Shown here: positions 1 to 7,549 of the stretch, piece after piece
Numbering within the stretch: the stretch's first letter is position 1
Layout of the letters: the number at the start of each line of letters is the position of its first letter
Source: Burkholderiales bacterium
GTDB taxonomy: Bacteria > Pseudomonadota > Gammaproteobacteria > Burkholderiales > Casimicrobiaceae
Reading direction: 5' to 3'
NCBI GenBank assembly: GCA_025354075.1
Contig: JANXNO010000534.1
Span: 1 to 14,108, forward strand
Length of the DNA: 14,108 bases
Translations under genes and position numbers: made by a program
The notes under the pieces: model-generated
Databases searched by the model: none
What the model was told of the DNA's origin: nothing
What the model saw: only the letters and a program-made list of their open reading frames with translations

Positions 1-1214
1 ACCACGATGGCGTCATCCACCACCAGGCCCACCGCAAGCACCATCGCCAGCAGCGTCAACGTATTGATGGTGAATCCAAACATGTACATCACAAAAAACG
101 CGCCAGTGAGCGACACCGGAATCGTGATCAACGGAATGATGGTGGCGCGGAAACTGCGCAGGAAAAAGAAGATCACCAGCGCGACCAAAACCACGGCCTC
201 GAAGATGGTGGAGAACACCGCCTTGATCGACTCGGCGATGAACACCGAGCTGTCGTAATTCAGTTCGATCTTCATGCCCTTCGGCAGTGATTCCTGAATG
301 CGCGGAATCTCGGCAATCGCCGCTTTTGACAACTCGAGCGGGTTGCCGGTGGACTGACGAATGATGCCGAAACCGACCGCCGTCTTGCCCATGAAGCGCT
401 GAAATCCGCGCTCCTCCGCCGCGGCCACTTCAACCTTCGCGACGTCGCGGATGCGAATCGGATAACCGCCCGATTGCGCAATGGTGATCGCACCAAACTC
501 ATCCGGCGTTTGCAAATCGGTTTGCGCCAGCACGTTGAATTCACGCAGCCGACTCTCGATGCGGCCCGCCGGAATTTCGACGTTTTGCGCACGCAACGCG
601 TTCTCAACATCGGCTACAGTCAGGCGATACGCTGCCAGTTTGGCCGGTTCGACAAAAATGCGCATCGACGTCTTACGTTCGCCGAAGATACGCAGGTCAG
701 CCGCCCCCGGCAGCACCAGCAAACGCGGCTTGATCAACCGGTTCACGGCGTCCGAGAGCTGCAACTGATTGTGCGTGTCCGAGGTCAGTGCGAACCACAT
801 CACTGGAGATGCGTCGGCGTCCACTTTGGCAATGACTGGCTCGTCGGCGGCGTCGGGCAAACGCGCGCGAACGCGGGCTACTTTGTCGCGTACTTCAGCC
901 GCGCCGACGTCCGGATCTTTGGTAATTTTGAAGGTAACGGTGATGTCGCTGCGCTCGGAGCGCGAGTTCGACGTGATGAGACTCACGCCCTCAATGCCGG
1001 ACAACGAATCTTCCAGTGTCTTGGTGATTTGCGACTCGATTACCTCAGGCGACGCGCCTTTGTAATTGGTGCTGACACTGACAATTGGCTCGTCGATTTT
1101 TGGATATTCGCGCACCGACAGACGCTGGTAGCCGATGAGGCCGAGCAACACCACCACCAGCGAGAGCACGGTGGCAAGCACCGGGCGTTTGATGCAGAGA
1201 TCGAAGAAATTCAT
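1..1214 (-). CDS. RND efflux permease, HAE-1 type, N-terminal part (runs off left edge)
   Basis: Inner-membrane proton-driven pump of a tripartite efflux system; this family exports drugs, dyes or solvents from the periplasm and inner membrane. The 404 visible residues start MNFFDLCIKRPVLATVLSL, a typical RND N-terminus, with TM1 at about 10-29. A large periplasmic porter region follows (phrases GASPQVIESQ, SRSERSDITV, DVGAAEVRDKVARVRARLP). TM2 lies near 336-352, TM3 near 359-379 and TM4 from about 385. TM4 carries the paired acidic residues D400 and D401 in GLVVDDAIV, equivalent to the proton-relay aspartates of AcrB. The family usually has about 1,020-1,050 residues, so roughly 60% is missing at the edge. 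The start is supported by GGAG eight bases upstream (1223-1226 on the plus strand). It is the second gene of an operon after the adaptor. Substrate is unknown; an outer-membrane channel gene may lie further left. Confidence 0.95.
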   Translation of the reverse strand, partial: MNFFDLCIKRPVLATVLSLVVVLLGLIGYQRLSVREYPKIDEPIVSVSTNYKGASPEVIESQITKTLEDSLSGIEGVSLITSNSRSERSDITVTFKITKDPDVGAAEVRDKVARVRARLPDAADEPVIAKVDADASPVMWFALTSDTHNQLQLSDAVNRLIKPRLLVLPGAADLRIFGERKTSMRIFVEPAKLAAYRLTVADVENALRAQNVEIPAGRIESRLREFNVLAQTDLQTPDEFGAITIAQSGGYPIRIRDVAKVEVAAAEERGFQRFMGKTAVGFGIIRQSTGNPLELSKAAIAEIPRIQESLPKGMKIELNYDSSVFIAESIKAVFSTIFEAVVLVALVIFFFLRSFRATIIPLITIPVSLTGAFFVMYMFGFTINTLTLLAMVLAVGLVVDDAIV

Positions 1215-1382
1215 GGGTTCGTCTCCAGAGTCTTAAATGGGCTGAAGGCGAAATTCGCAACCATCAGCTTTTTAGTAAAACGCCCGTTAAACAGGGGCTC
1301 AGTTCGCTAAAACACCGATTATCGACTTTGCTCGTATTCGGCGTAAATGCCCATGCATAACGGGTCTTTCAGAAAAAAGTCG
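1215..1382 (-). other. Non-coding gap between adaptor and permease genes
   Basis: These 168 bases separate two genes that should share a transcript, and I see no gene in them. They contain a seven-base inverted repeat (CCCGTTA 1283-1289 with TAACGGG 1358-1364), a four-base GCCC/GGGC hairpin near 1282-1298 followed on the minus strand by GTTTTAC, and an A/T hairpin across the adaptor stop (AAAAAG 1374-1379 with CTTTTT 1389-1394). Each is weak alone. Together they could lower read-through into the permease, but that is inference. Confidence 0.4.
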
Positions 1383-2660
1383 TTAGCTCTTTTTATCCAT
1401 GACGGGGGGCGCTGCTTTTCCGTCTGCCGCCGTCGCCTTACCAGCGCCTGATGCGCCACCAGCAGCGGCTGAACGAACTGCCGCGCCGTCGCGCAGACGC
1501 TGCCATCCGGCCACCACGACGGTGTCGCCGCCACCGATGCCGTCGAGAATTTCAACCTTGCCGTCGCGTCGCTGGCCGACCTCTACTTTGGTGCGCATAG
1601 CGCGACCGTCGATTACTTTGAACATGATCTGATCTTCGCCCTGCATGGCGACCGCCTGCTCGGGCACCACCACCGTCTCGCCCGTGTCCGACAGGGTCAA
1701 GCGAACGCGGGCGAACATGCCCGGCTTCAGCACGCCGGTGCGATTGTCCATCTGCGCCCGCAACACCACCGCACGACCGGCAGTATCCAACTGCGGATTG
1801 ACGGCGTAGACCTTGCCCGTGAATGGCTGCCCGGGCAGCGCGTCAAGCGCGACGGACAAGGCTTGTCCGACCGAAATTTTCGACTGAAACAGCTCCGGCA
1901 CCTTGAAGTCCACTTTGATCGGATCGGTCTTCTCAAGGTTGACGATGTCTTGACCGTCTTTCACATAATCGCCGGTGCTCGCCGTGCGCAAACCGGCGGT
2001 TCCTGAGAACGGCGCCTTGATCGTGTACTTGGTCAGTTTTGCCTGAGCCAGCGACACTGTGGCATCCGCGACACGCATCACGTTTTCAGCTTCATCTTTA
2101 GCTTGTCCCGAGATGAAGTTACGCTCCTTCAATTCCGCCGCGCGGTCAAACTTGGCCTTGCCGAGTTTCTGATTGGCCCGCGCCTGCTCAAGCTCCGCGC
2201 GAGCGACGGAATCGTCCAGCTGCACTAGCACCTGGCCTGAGCGCACGGGTTGGCCTTCCTTGAAATTGAGCGCAGTGATGCGGCCCGACTGCTCCGCACG
2301 CACGATCACCGACTCATCGGATCGAAGGCTGCCGATGGCCGTCACGCTCTTCGGCCAGACCAGCTTTTCCGGCTTGCCGAGTTCGACCGGTGTGCCAGCA
2401 CCCGCACTGCCACCCGGGCCTGCGCCCTTGCCCGGCGCTGCAGCGCTACCACTGCCTCCGCCCGGAGCGGGCGCTGCTGCGACACCCGACTTGGCTGCGG
2501 CCACGGCGTTGACACCGACAGGTGCTGCGGCACCTCCGCCGGCCGGTGCCACGACCACAGCGGGTGAGGACCCTTTGCCGATGCCAAATAAAAACATCGC
2601 GCCCGCGCCGAGCACAGCGCCAAGCACGGCAACAACTACGCCGTAAATCGTTTTTTTCAT
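1383..2660 (-). CDS. RND efflux periplasmic adaptor subunit (membrane fusion protein)
   Basis: Links the inner-membrane pump to an outer-membrane channel. The 425-residue product starts with a membrane anchor at about residues 5-26 (VVVAVLGAVLGAGAMFLFG). An unusually long Ala/Gly/Pro-rich linker follows at about 30-93. The folded part begins near 97: first lipoyl half with SGRITALNFKEGQPVRSGQ (about 125-143), short coiled-coil hairpin near 150-205, second lipoyl half with TIKAPFSGTAGLR (213-225), then beta-barrel and membrane-proximal domains (PGMFARVRLTL; VVVPEQAV). The last 28 residues are again Ala/Gly-rich. No lipobox cysteine is present, so it is probably anchored by the N-terminal helix. 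I chose the ATG at 2660 because an upstream TTG at 2699 overlaps a promoter-like CATAAT. No strong ribosome site is visible. It is the first gene of the operon with the permease. Confidence 0.94.
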   Translation of the reverse strand: MKKTIYGVVVAVLGAVLGAGAMFLFGIGKGSSPAVVVAPAGGGAAAPVGVNAVAAAKSGVAAAPAPGGGSGSAAAPGKGAGPGGSAGAGTPVELGKPEKLVWPKSVTAIGSLRSDESVIVRAEQSGRITALNFKEGQPVRSGQVLVQLDDSVARAELEQARANQKLGKAKFDRAAELKERNFISGQAKDEAENVMRVADATVSLAQAKLTKYTIKAPFSGTAGLRTASTGDYVKDGQDIVNLEKTDPIKVDFKVPELFQSKISVGQALSVALDALPGQPFTGKVYAVNPQLDTAGRAVVLRAQMDNRTGVLKPGMFARVRLTLSDTGETVVVPEQAVAMQGEDQIMFKVIDGRAMRTKVEVGQRRDGKVEILDGIGGGDTVVVAGWQRLRDGAAVRSAAAGGASGAGKATAADGKAAPPVMDKKS

Positions 2661-2698
2661 GACACCCAATACTCGAACTGCATCCCGGAATGGCAACA

Positions 2699-2704
2699 AT
2701 TATG
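2699..2704 (-). promoter_or_regulatory. Possible -10 element of the efflux operon
   Basis: The minus strand reads CATAAT here, five of six bases of the sigma-70 -10 consensus. Transcription would start near 2692, about 30 bases before the adaptor ATG. No good -35 match lies 16-18 bases upstream, so the site is weak or needs an activator. Confidence 0.25.
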
Positions 2705-2739
2705 CGCTGCCAGGGCGGCTTGCAGTGCCGCGCGTTCCG

Positions 2740-2745
2740 TATCAT
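2740..2745 (+). promoter_or_regulatory. Possible -10 element of the Bug gene
   Basis: TATCAT matches five of six bases of the -10 consensus and lies about 30 bases before the Bug ATG at 2776. No convincing -35 box is found at the usual distance. The site lies in the 115-base divergent region shared with the efflux operon, so one regulator could affect both genes. Confidence 0.22.
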
Positions 2746-2775
2746 GCGAGCTTCAATGACAGCAGCCAGCGAACC

Positions 2776-3765
2776 ATGAAATTTTTATACAACCGTTCTG
2801 TGAGCCGTCGGACAGCGGTGCTTGCGGCGCTGCTGGTTTTTGCGGCCTCAGCCTGCGCGCAATCGGGTTATCCCAACAAACCGATCCGCCTGATTGTGCC
2901 GTTTCCGGCGGGCGGATCGGTGGACGTCACATCACGTGCACTGGCGCAAAAGCTGTCGGAGCAACTGGGCCAGCAGGTCATCGTCGACAACCGCCCCGGC
3001 GCAGGCGGCAACATTGGCATGGATGCCGTCGCAAAATCCGCCGCCGACGGTTATACGCTGGGCATGGGCGCGCTTTCAACGCACGCGGTCAACCCCGCGC
3101 TATTCGCCAAAATGCCCTATGACGCGGTTAAGGATTTTGCACCGGTATCGCTGGTCGTGGTGACGCCGAACGTGCTCGTGACTAACCCCGTTGCACTGCC
3201 CGCGACTGATGTGGCGGGCATCGTTGCCGCCGCAAAATCCAGCGGCAAAGTCAACTGCGCCAGCGGCAGCAATGGCAGCGCCGGGCACCTTGCCTGCGAG
3301 TTGTTCAAGCTGCAAACCGGCGCGCCAATCACCCATGTACCGTACAAAGGCGGCGGCCCTGCGGTGACCGATTTGCTTGGCGGCCAGGTGCAAATGATGT
3401 TCGACAACATGGCCTCCAGCTTGCCGCAGATCAAAGCGGGCAAGCTCAAAGCGTTCGCCGTCACCACGCCCAAACGCAGCGCCCTGGCACCGGATTTACC
3501 GACGATGGCTGAGGCCGGTATCAAGGATTTCGACGTATTCACCTGGTGGGGTCTGTTTGCACCCGCTGGCACACCGCCGGAATTGGTCAAGCGTTTGTCT
3601 ATCGAGGTTGGCAAAGCGCTTGCAGCCGCCGACCTGCGCGAAAAATGGCTGGCGTCCGGTGCCGAACCCGCCGCCGACTCGCCCGATGAATTCAGGGCAT
3701 TTATCGGCAAGGAACTGACCAAATACGCGCGTATTGTCAAAGAGAGCGGTGCCAGGGTCGATTGA
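2776..3765 (+). CDS. Bug/TctC-family periplasmic substrate-binding protein
   Basis: Binds a small solute in the periplasm; known members bind carboxylates, amino acids or aromatic acids, normally for a TctAB-type tripartite tricarboxylate transporter. The 329-residue product has a Sec signal peptide (basic RRTAVLAALLVFAASACA, cut probably before QSGYP). Family hallmarks are YPNKPIRLIVPFPAGGSVD at about 32-50, VDNRPGAGGNIGMDAVA at 70-86, DGYTLGMG at 91-98, HVPYKGGGPAVTDLLGGQV near 187-205 and MFDN at 208-211. Length is normal. The reading frame is open back to 2659, but only the ATG at 2776 places the signal peptide at the N-terminus. No TctA or TctB gene is nearby, so it is an orphan receptor, which is common in Burkholderiales. 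The ligand cannot be told from sequence. It is divergent from the efflux operon and followed by a probable terminator. Confidence 0.94.
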   Translation: MKFLYNRSVSRRTAVLAALLVFAASACAQSGYPNKPIRLIVPFPAGGSVDVTSRALAQKLSEQLGQQVIVDNRPGAGGNIGMDAVAKSAADGYTLGMGALSTHAVNPALFAKMPYDAVKDFAPVSLVVVTPNVLVTNPVALPATDVAGIVAAAKSSGKVNCASGSNGSAGHLACELFKLQTGAPITHVPYKGGGPAVTDLLGGQVQMMFDNMASSLPQIKAGKLKAFAVTTPKRSALAPDLPTMAEAGIKDFDVFTWWGLFAPAGTPPELVKRLSIEVGKALAAADLREKWLASGAEPAADSPDEFRAFIGKELTKYARIVKESGARVD

Positions 3766-3781
3766 GGCGCACCAGCGTAGA

Positions 3782-3819
3782 GCGCGCATTTTCGGGACTT
3801 CGCACCCGTTTTGGCGCGC
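3782..3819. repeat. Nested inverted repeat downstream of the Bug gene
   Basis: Outer arms GCGCGC (3782-3787 and 3814-3819) enclose an inner stem CGGG (3793-3796) with CCCG (3805-3808). The bases between outer and inner arms are almost symmetric (ATTTT and TTTTG). It could form an interrupted hairpin in the 3' untranslated region. GCGCGC is self-complementary, so chance is not excluded. Confidence 0.35.
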
Positions 3820-3826
3820 GTTCCGC

Positions 3827-3855
3827 AGGCCTGGGGTGCGCGGGGCCTATTTTTT
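3827..3855 (+). terminator. Probable rho-independent terminator of the Bug gene
   Basis: AGGCC (3827-3831) pairs with GGCCT (3844-3848), with one extra T-G wobble pair inside. A run of six T follows at 3850-3855 after one A. It lies 62 bases after the Bug stop and before pbpG, so pbpG probably has its own promoter. The stem is short, which limits confidence. Confidence 0.45.
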
Positions 3856-3915
3856 GCCTCTTAGGACTTTAATTGCGGCGCTGACGCGCCATTCAGCATA
3901 GAATTCAAGTGCTCT

Positions 3916-4845
3916 ATGAAGAACCTGACCGGAAGCATTGTTTTTATTCGCCTTTTCTTGACGAGCGTTCTGGCGCTCGGGTCGTGGCACGCGCATGCGC
4001 AAGGCCCCAATCTTTTGTCGCAGGCTGCCCTGATTCTCGACGCAAAGTCTGGCGAACCGATATTTGCAAAAAATGCCAATACCGTTACCCCAATTGCGAG
4101 CATCACCAAGCTGATGACCGCAGTAGTGGTGCTCGACGCGCAGCAAAATCTCGATCAACTGTTGACTGTTGAGGTCGGTGATCTGGATTTTTTGAAGGCT
4201 AGCCGTTCGCGTCTTTCCATCGGCAGCGAGTTATCCCGTCGTGAAATGTTGCAACTGGCATTGATGTCGTCGGAAAATCGTGCCGCCAGCGCCCTCGGTC
4301 GTTTCTATCCCGGTGGACTGCAAGCGGCGGTTGCAGCCATGAACGCCAAAGCGAAATCACTGGGCATGGTCAACACCCACTACGTTGATACCAGCGGTTT
4401 GTCACCTGAAAACGTGTCCACGGCGCGCGACCTAGCGGTGCTCGTGCAGGCGGCGCAGCGCTATTCGTTGATCCGCGAATACAGCACCCAACCTGACCAG
4501 TATGTGCAGATTCCCGCGACCGGGCAAACGCTGCACTACAACAACTCTAACGCATTGGTGAAGTCCGACGGCTGGAACATCAGTCTGCAAAAAACCGGCT
4601 TCATTCGTGAAGCGGGCCGGTGCGTGGTAATGCTCGCGCATATTGCGCAGCGCCCGGTGGTACTGGTGCTGCTCGATTCTGTCGGCAAATTTTCCAGGCT
4701 GGGCGATGCACAGCGCGTCAAAACCTGGATGGAAACCGGCGAGGTTCTCGCCCTGCCGAGGCCCGTCGCCGCGACCAAAAAAGGTGCCCGCTCTGGCAAA
4801 GCCAAGCGCGGCAAGGTCGTTGTGGCCAAACAACGGCGCCGCTAA
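3916..4845 (+). CDS. pbpG: D-alanyl-D-alanine endopeptidase, PBP7/8 type (peptidase S11)
   Basis: Low-molecular-weight penicillin-binding protein that cuts D-Ala-meso-diaminopimelate cross-links in periplasmic peptidoglycan. The 309-residue product has a Sec signal peptide (ending near AHA, residues 26-28) and all three serine-DD-peptidase motifs: S62-I-T-K65 with the nucleophile S62, S119-E-N121, and K226-T-G228. Supporting phrases are LDAKSGEPIFAKN, SSENRAASALGR and GMVNTHYVDTSGL. Length matches E. coli PbpG (about 310), whereas DacA-type carboxypeptidases are longer with a C-terminal beta domain; this protein lacks that domain. The last 25 or so residues form a strongly basic tail (KKGARSGKAKRGK, QRRR). 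No clear ribosome site precedes the ATG. A TAGAAT at 3899-3904 could be its -10 box. It is convergent with recN, with 21 bases between the stops. Confidence 0.93.
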   Translation: MKNLTGSIVFIRLFLTSVLALGSWHAHAQGPNLLSQAALILDAKSGEPIFAKNANTVTPIASITKLMTAVVVLDAQQNLDQLLTVEVGDLDFLKASRSRLSIGSELSRREMLQLALMSSENRAASALGRFYPGGLQAAVAAMNAKAKSLGMVNTHYVDTSGLSPENVSTARDLAVLVQAAQRYSLIREYSTQPDQYVQIPATGQTLHYNNSNALVKSDGWNISLQKTGFIREAGRCVVMLAHIAQRPVVLVLLDSVGKFSRLGDAQRVKTWMETGEVLALPRPVAATKKGARSGKAKRGKVVVAKQRRR

Positions 4846-4866
4846 TACGGCGAGCCGACTTGTCGC

Positions 4867-6522
4867 CTAGCGCCGCGAAGTCTCCAACAATTCCTTCGCC
4901 AACTTCTCGGTCGCTGCGCCGACCTCATGCCCGCCCAGCATGCGCGCAATTTCCGATAGCCGCCCCTTTTTGTTGAGCGCATTGATATTTGTTGTCGGCG
5001 AGACAGCGTTGTCGCGCGACACCGTAAAGTGATGATCGGCATGGGCGGCCACCTGCGGCATGTGCGTAACGCACAACACCTGACGATTGCCCGCCAGCGT
5101 TTGTAACTTGCGTCCGACCTGCGCTGCAACGCGCCCGCCGACACCCACATCCACCTCGTCAAACACCAGCGTTGGCACAGCGGCCGCATCGCCGCACACC
5201 ACCAGAATCGCGAGCGACAAGCGCGCTAACTCGCCGCCAGAAGCGACCTTTGCAATCGGCGCGAACGGCAAACTCGAATGCGACCTGAAAGCAAACTCAA
5301 TGCTCTCCGCGCCGCTGGTTTCGATTTCGGCGTTCGGCATCAAGACGACATTAAACGACGCGTTCGGCAGCGCCAGATCAGGCAATTCAGCCGTGGCTGC
5401 CGTTGAGAGCATTTTGGCGGCGGTCGCGCGTTTTGCGGACAATTTTGATGCTGCCTCTAACAAAACGGCTTGAGCCGCAGCAACATCGCGCTCCAGCGCT
5501 GCGATATCCTGCGCCGCCGTCAATTGCGCGAGCTTGTCTTCGGTCATTTGCCAGTGTGCCTGCAATTCCTCTGGCCGCACGCGCAGTTTGCGTGCAAGAG
5601 AGAATAGCGACGACAAGCGCGCTTCGGTCTGCTGCAAACGATCGGGATCGAGATTCAACTTACCCGCATAGTGACGCAACCACTGCGCCGCTTCGTCCAG
5701 TTGCACGCCGGCTGATTCGATCAGTTGCCGCGCTTCGCTCAACGCTGGATCCATGCGCTCTGCCGTGGCCAGGTTGCTGGCCAGTTGCGCGACGGACTCG
5801 CTGACGCCATCGTCGCTGGCAATCGTCACCCGCGTCGTCTCGACCGCTTCCAGCAGCTCGTTACTGTGACTGAGACGCGACTGCTCGTGTGACAAGGCGT
5901 CCCACTCGACAGCGTTCGGTTTGGCCGCGCGTAGCTCCACCAAATCGGTCTCAAGCGCGACGCGTTCGCGGGCAATCGCGGCGGCGGCCGTGCGCGCATG
6001 CGTAAGCGTGTCGCGGGCCTGCATTGCGCCTCGAAATGCGGATTGCACGGCCCGCGCGTCGTCTTCTGCGCCAGCGAAGCGATCCAGCAGCTCGCGCTGT
6101 GTTGTGCCTCGCAACAGGGCCTGATGCTCATGTTGCGCGTGCAACTCAAGCAACGTTGTACCCAACTCGCGCATTTCGGAAACCGACGCAGGACGCCCGT
6201 TGATCTGCGCGCGACTTTTCCCTGCGGCATCAATCACGCGCCGCAACACCACGTTGTCGGCGTCAGGCTCTGCCTGCGCTGCAAGCCAGGCGCGGGCGGC
6301 AGCGTTGCCCGCCACCTCAAATTCAGCCGTGATGTCAGCCTGCTTTTCACCCACACGCACCGCCGCGCTATCGGCCCGCGCACCCAGCGCCAGGCCGAGC
6401 GCATCAAGCACAATCGATTTGCCGGCGCCGGTCTCACCTGTTAGCGCGATCATGCCGGGTTCGAACTCGATATCGAGACGGTCAATGAGTACAAAATTAC
6501 GGATGGAAAGCTGCTTGAGCAT
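4867..6522 (-). CDS. recN: DNA repair protein RecN (SMC-like ATPase)
   Basis: Cytoplasmic SMC-related ATPase used in recombinational repair of double-strand breaks. The product has 551 residues, normal for the family. The start MLKQLSIRNFVLIDRLDIEF is the standard RecN N-terminus. Walker A is GETGAGKS (29-36). Two coiled-coil arms rich in Ala, Glu and Arg flank the middle (about 150-220 and 320-375). The ABC signature is SGGELARL (428-435), Walker B is TLVFDEVD (451-458), and the H-loop is in CVTHMPQVAAHADHH (484-498). It lies 11 bases after nadK on the same strand and very likely shares its transcript, an arrangement known in betaproteobacteria. There is no clear ribosome site before the ATG and no SOS (LexA) box seen directly upstream, so damage induction would have to act at the nadK promoter or elsewhere. 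Confidence 0.98.
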   Translation of the reverse strand: MLKQLSIRNFVLIDRLDIEFEPGMIALTGETGAGKSIVLDALGLALGARADSAAVRVGEKQADITAEFEVAGNAAARAWLAAQAEPDADNVVLRRVIDAAGKSRAQINGRPASVSEMRELGTTLLELHAQHEHQALLRGTTQRELLDRFAGAEDDARAVQSAFRGAMQARDTLTHARTAAAAIARERVALETDLVELRAAKPNAVEWDALSHEQSRLSHSNELLEAVETTRVTIASDDGVSESVAQLASNLATAERMDPALSEARQLIESAGVQLDEAAQWLRHYAGKLNLDPDRLQQTEARLSSLFSLARKLRVRPEELQAHWQMTEDKLAQLTAAQDIAALERDVAAAQAVLLEAASKLSAKRATAAKMLSTAATAELPDLALPNASFNVVLMPNAEIETSGAESIEFAFRSHSSLPFAPIAKVASGGELARLSLAILVVCGDAAAVPTLVFDEVDVGVGGRVAAQVGRKLQTLAGNRQVLCVTHMPQVAAHADHHFTVSRDNAVSPTTNINALNKKGRLSEIARMLGGHEVGAATEKLAKELLETSRR

Positions 6523-6533
6523 CGTGCGACAAC

Positions 6534-7487
6534 TTACCGATGACTGACAGGATTGCGCGGCGCAAGACCTTCTGGCGTCTCGGTCCAGCCCAGTTTTTCA
6601 CGCAGCGTGTGGTAGTAGTCATAGTCCAGCGGATGCCACAAACACACCGTGTCTGCAGCCCGTTTGATCTCAACGGAATCCCCCTCGGTCAGCGCAATCA
6701 CATGATGTCCGTCAATGCTCGCCAGCGCCTCACGTGCTCGGGCTACCGTAATGCGAATCACCGAGTCGTCCGCCACCACAATGGGTCGATTGGTCAACGC
6801 ATGGGGCGCAATGGGCACGATGGTGAAGGCGTTGACAAACGGTGCCATGATCGGGCCGCCCGCAGACAAGGCGTAGGCCGTAGAGCCTGTGGGCGTGGCA
6901 ACAATCACCCCGTCTGCCCGAAAGCCGTAAGCAAAACGATCATTGAGTGAAATTTCAAGATCAACCAGCGATGTCGCACCACCACGATTGACCACCACGT
7001 CGTTGACTGCGAGGTGCTGTTCGGCGTTGGCCAGCGAGCGGACAACACTCAACAAAACGCGACGCTCTTCGCGATACTCGCCTGCCAACAACCGCGGCAA
7101 AGACTCGGTCAGGTTCGAGAGCGTCAAATCGGTCAAAAAGCCCAGCCGCCCCAGATTGACTCCGATAATGGGCACGTTGTACGGAGCCAACTGCCGCGCA
7201 ACCGAAATGAAGGTGCCATCGCCTCCGAGCACGATAGCCAGCCCGCTAACCTGACCGATGTCTGCCATGGTCGAGATCTGCAGGCCGGCCACGATCTCGG
7301 CATCGAGTTCCAACGCACTGTTTTCTTCCAGTACGGGTGTGTAGCCCAAGCTCCGCAAAAGTGCGGCGACCGCCAGCACGGTCTCGGTCAAATCGCGCAG
7401 CACATCACGCCTGGCGTCACGATTTCCATCGCGTTGCGACGGACGAACAGCGATGGCGATCTGGCAAGGGGCGAGCGGTTGCGGCAT
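6534..7487 (-). CDS. nadK: NAD kinase
   Basis: Phosphorylates NAD+ to NADP+ in the cytoplasm and is the sole route to NADP in most bacteria. The 317-residue product has the ATP/NAD kinase signature GGDGT (88-92), followed by PIIGVNLGRLGFLTDL (106-121). The NAD-binding motif is VNDVVVNRGG (161-170), with Asp where many homologues have Glu. The Gly-rich motif is DGVIVATPTGSTAYALSAGG (192-211), then the PIAPHALTNRPIV block (225-237). Length is slightly above the usual 290-300 because of an Arg/Asp-rich stretch near residues 17-35 (SQRDGNRDARRDVLRDL) within the first Rossmann region. Start at the ATG at 7487 gives IAIAVRPSQ as the first strand. It is the first gene of the nadK-recN pair and divergent from hrcA. 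Confidence 0.97.
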   Translation of the reverse strand: MPQPLAPCQIAIAVRPSQRDGNRDARRDVLRDLTETVLAVAALLRSLGYTPVLEENSALELDAEIVAGLQISTMADIGQVSGLAIVLGGDGTFISVARQLAPYNVPIIGVNLGRLGFLTDLTLSNLTESLPRLLAGEYREERRVLLSVVRSLANAEQHLAVNDVVVNRGGATSLVDLEISLNDRFAYGFRADGVIVATPTGSTAYALSAGGPIMAPFVNAFTIVPIAPHALTNRPIVVADDSVIRITVARAREALASIDGHHVIALTEGDSVEIKRAADTVCLWHPLDYDYYHTLREKLGWTETPEGLAPRNPVSHR

Positions 7488-7500
7488 GCACCGATTTAAT

Positions 7501-7543
7501 CACAGAGAATTTGTGCAGGCAGCAGCGCCCACGTCTTTACAAT
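7501..7543. promoter_or_regulatory. Divergent nadK/hrcA promoter region
   Basis: Only 62 bases separate the two start codons. The imperfect palindrome CACAGAGAATTTGTG (7501-7515) sits beside the nadK start. TACAAT (7538-7543) is a five-of-six -10 match for hrcA; transcription from it would begin about at the hrcA ATG (7550), giving little or no leader. The best -35-like match, TTGTGC (7511-7516), is 21 bases away, which is too far. No CIRCE repeat (TTAGCACTC-N9-GAGTGCTAA) is present here, so HrcA does not obviously repress itself. Confidence 0.3.
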
Positions 7544-7549
7544 CAAGCG

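Noticed and set aside
474..1310. Long plus-strand open frame of 278 codons
   Set aside because: It is antisense to the RND permease, whose minus-strand frame has a conserved protein throughout. The plus frame shows no recognisable domain.
2659..2775. N-terminal extension of the Bug protein from the ATG at 2659
   Set aside because: It would bury the signal peptide 39 residues inside the protein and overlap the efflux adaptor start on the other strand.
4837..4852. CGCCG-CTAATA-CGGCG hairpin at the pbpG stop, as a terminator for pbpG and recN
   Set aside because: The stem is short, covers the pbpG stop codon and has no T-run on either strand. It is not called as a terminator.
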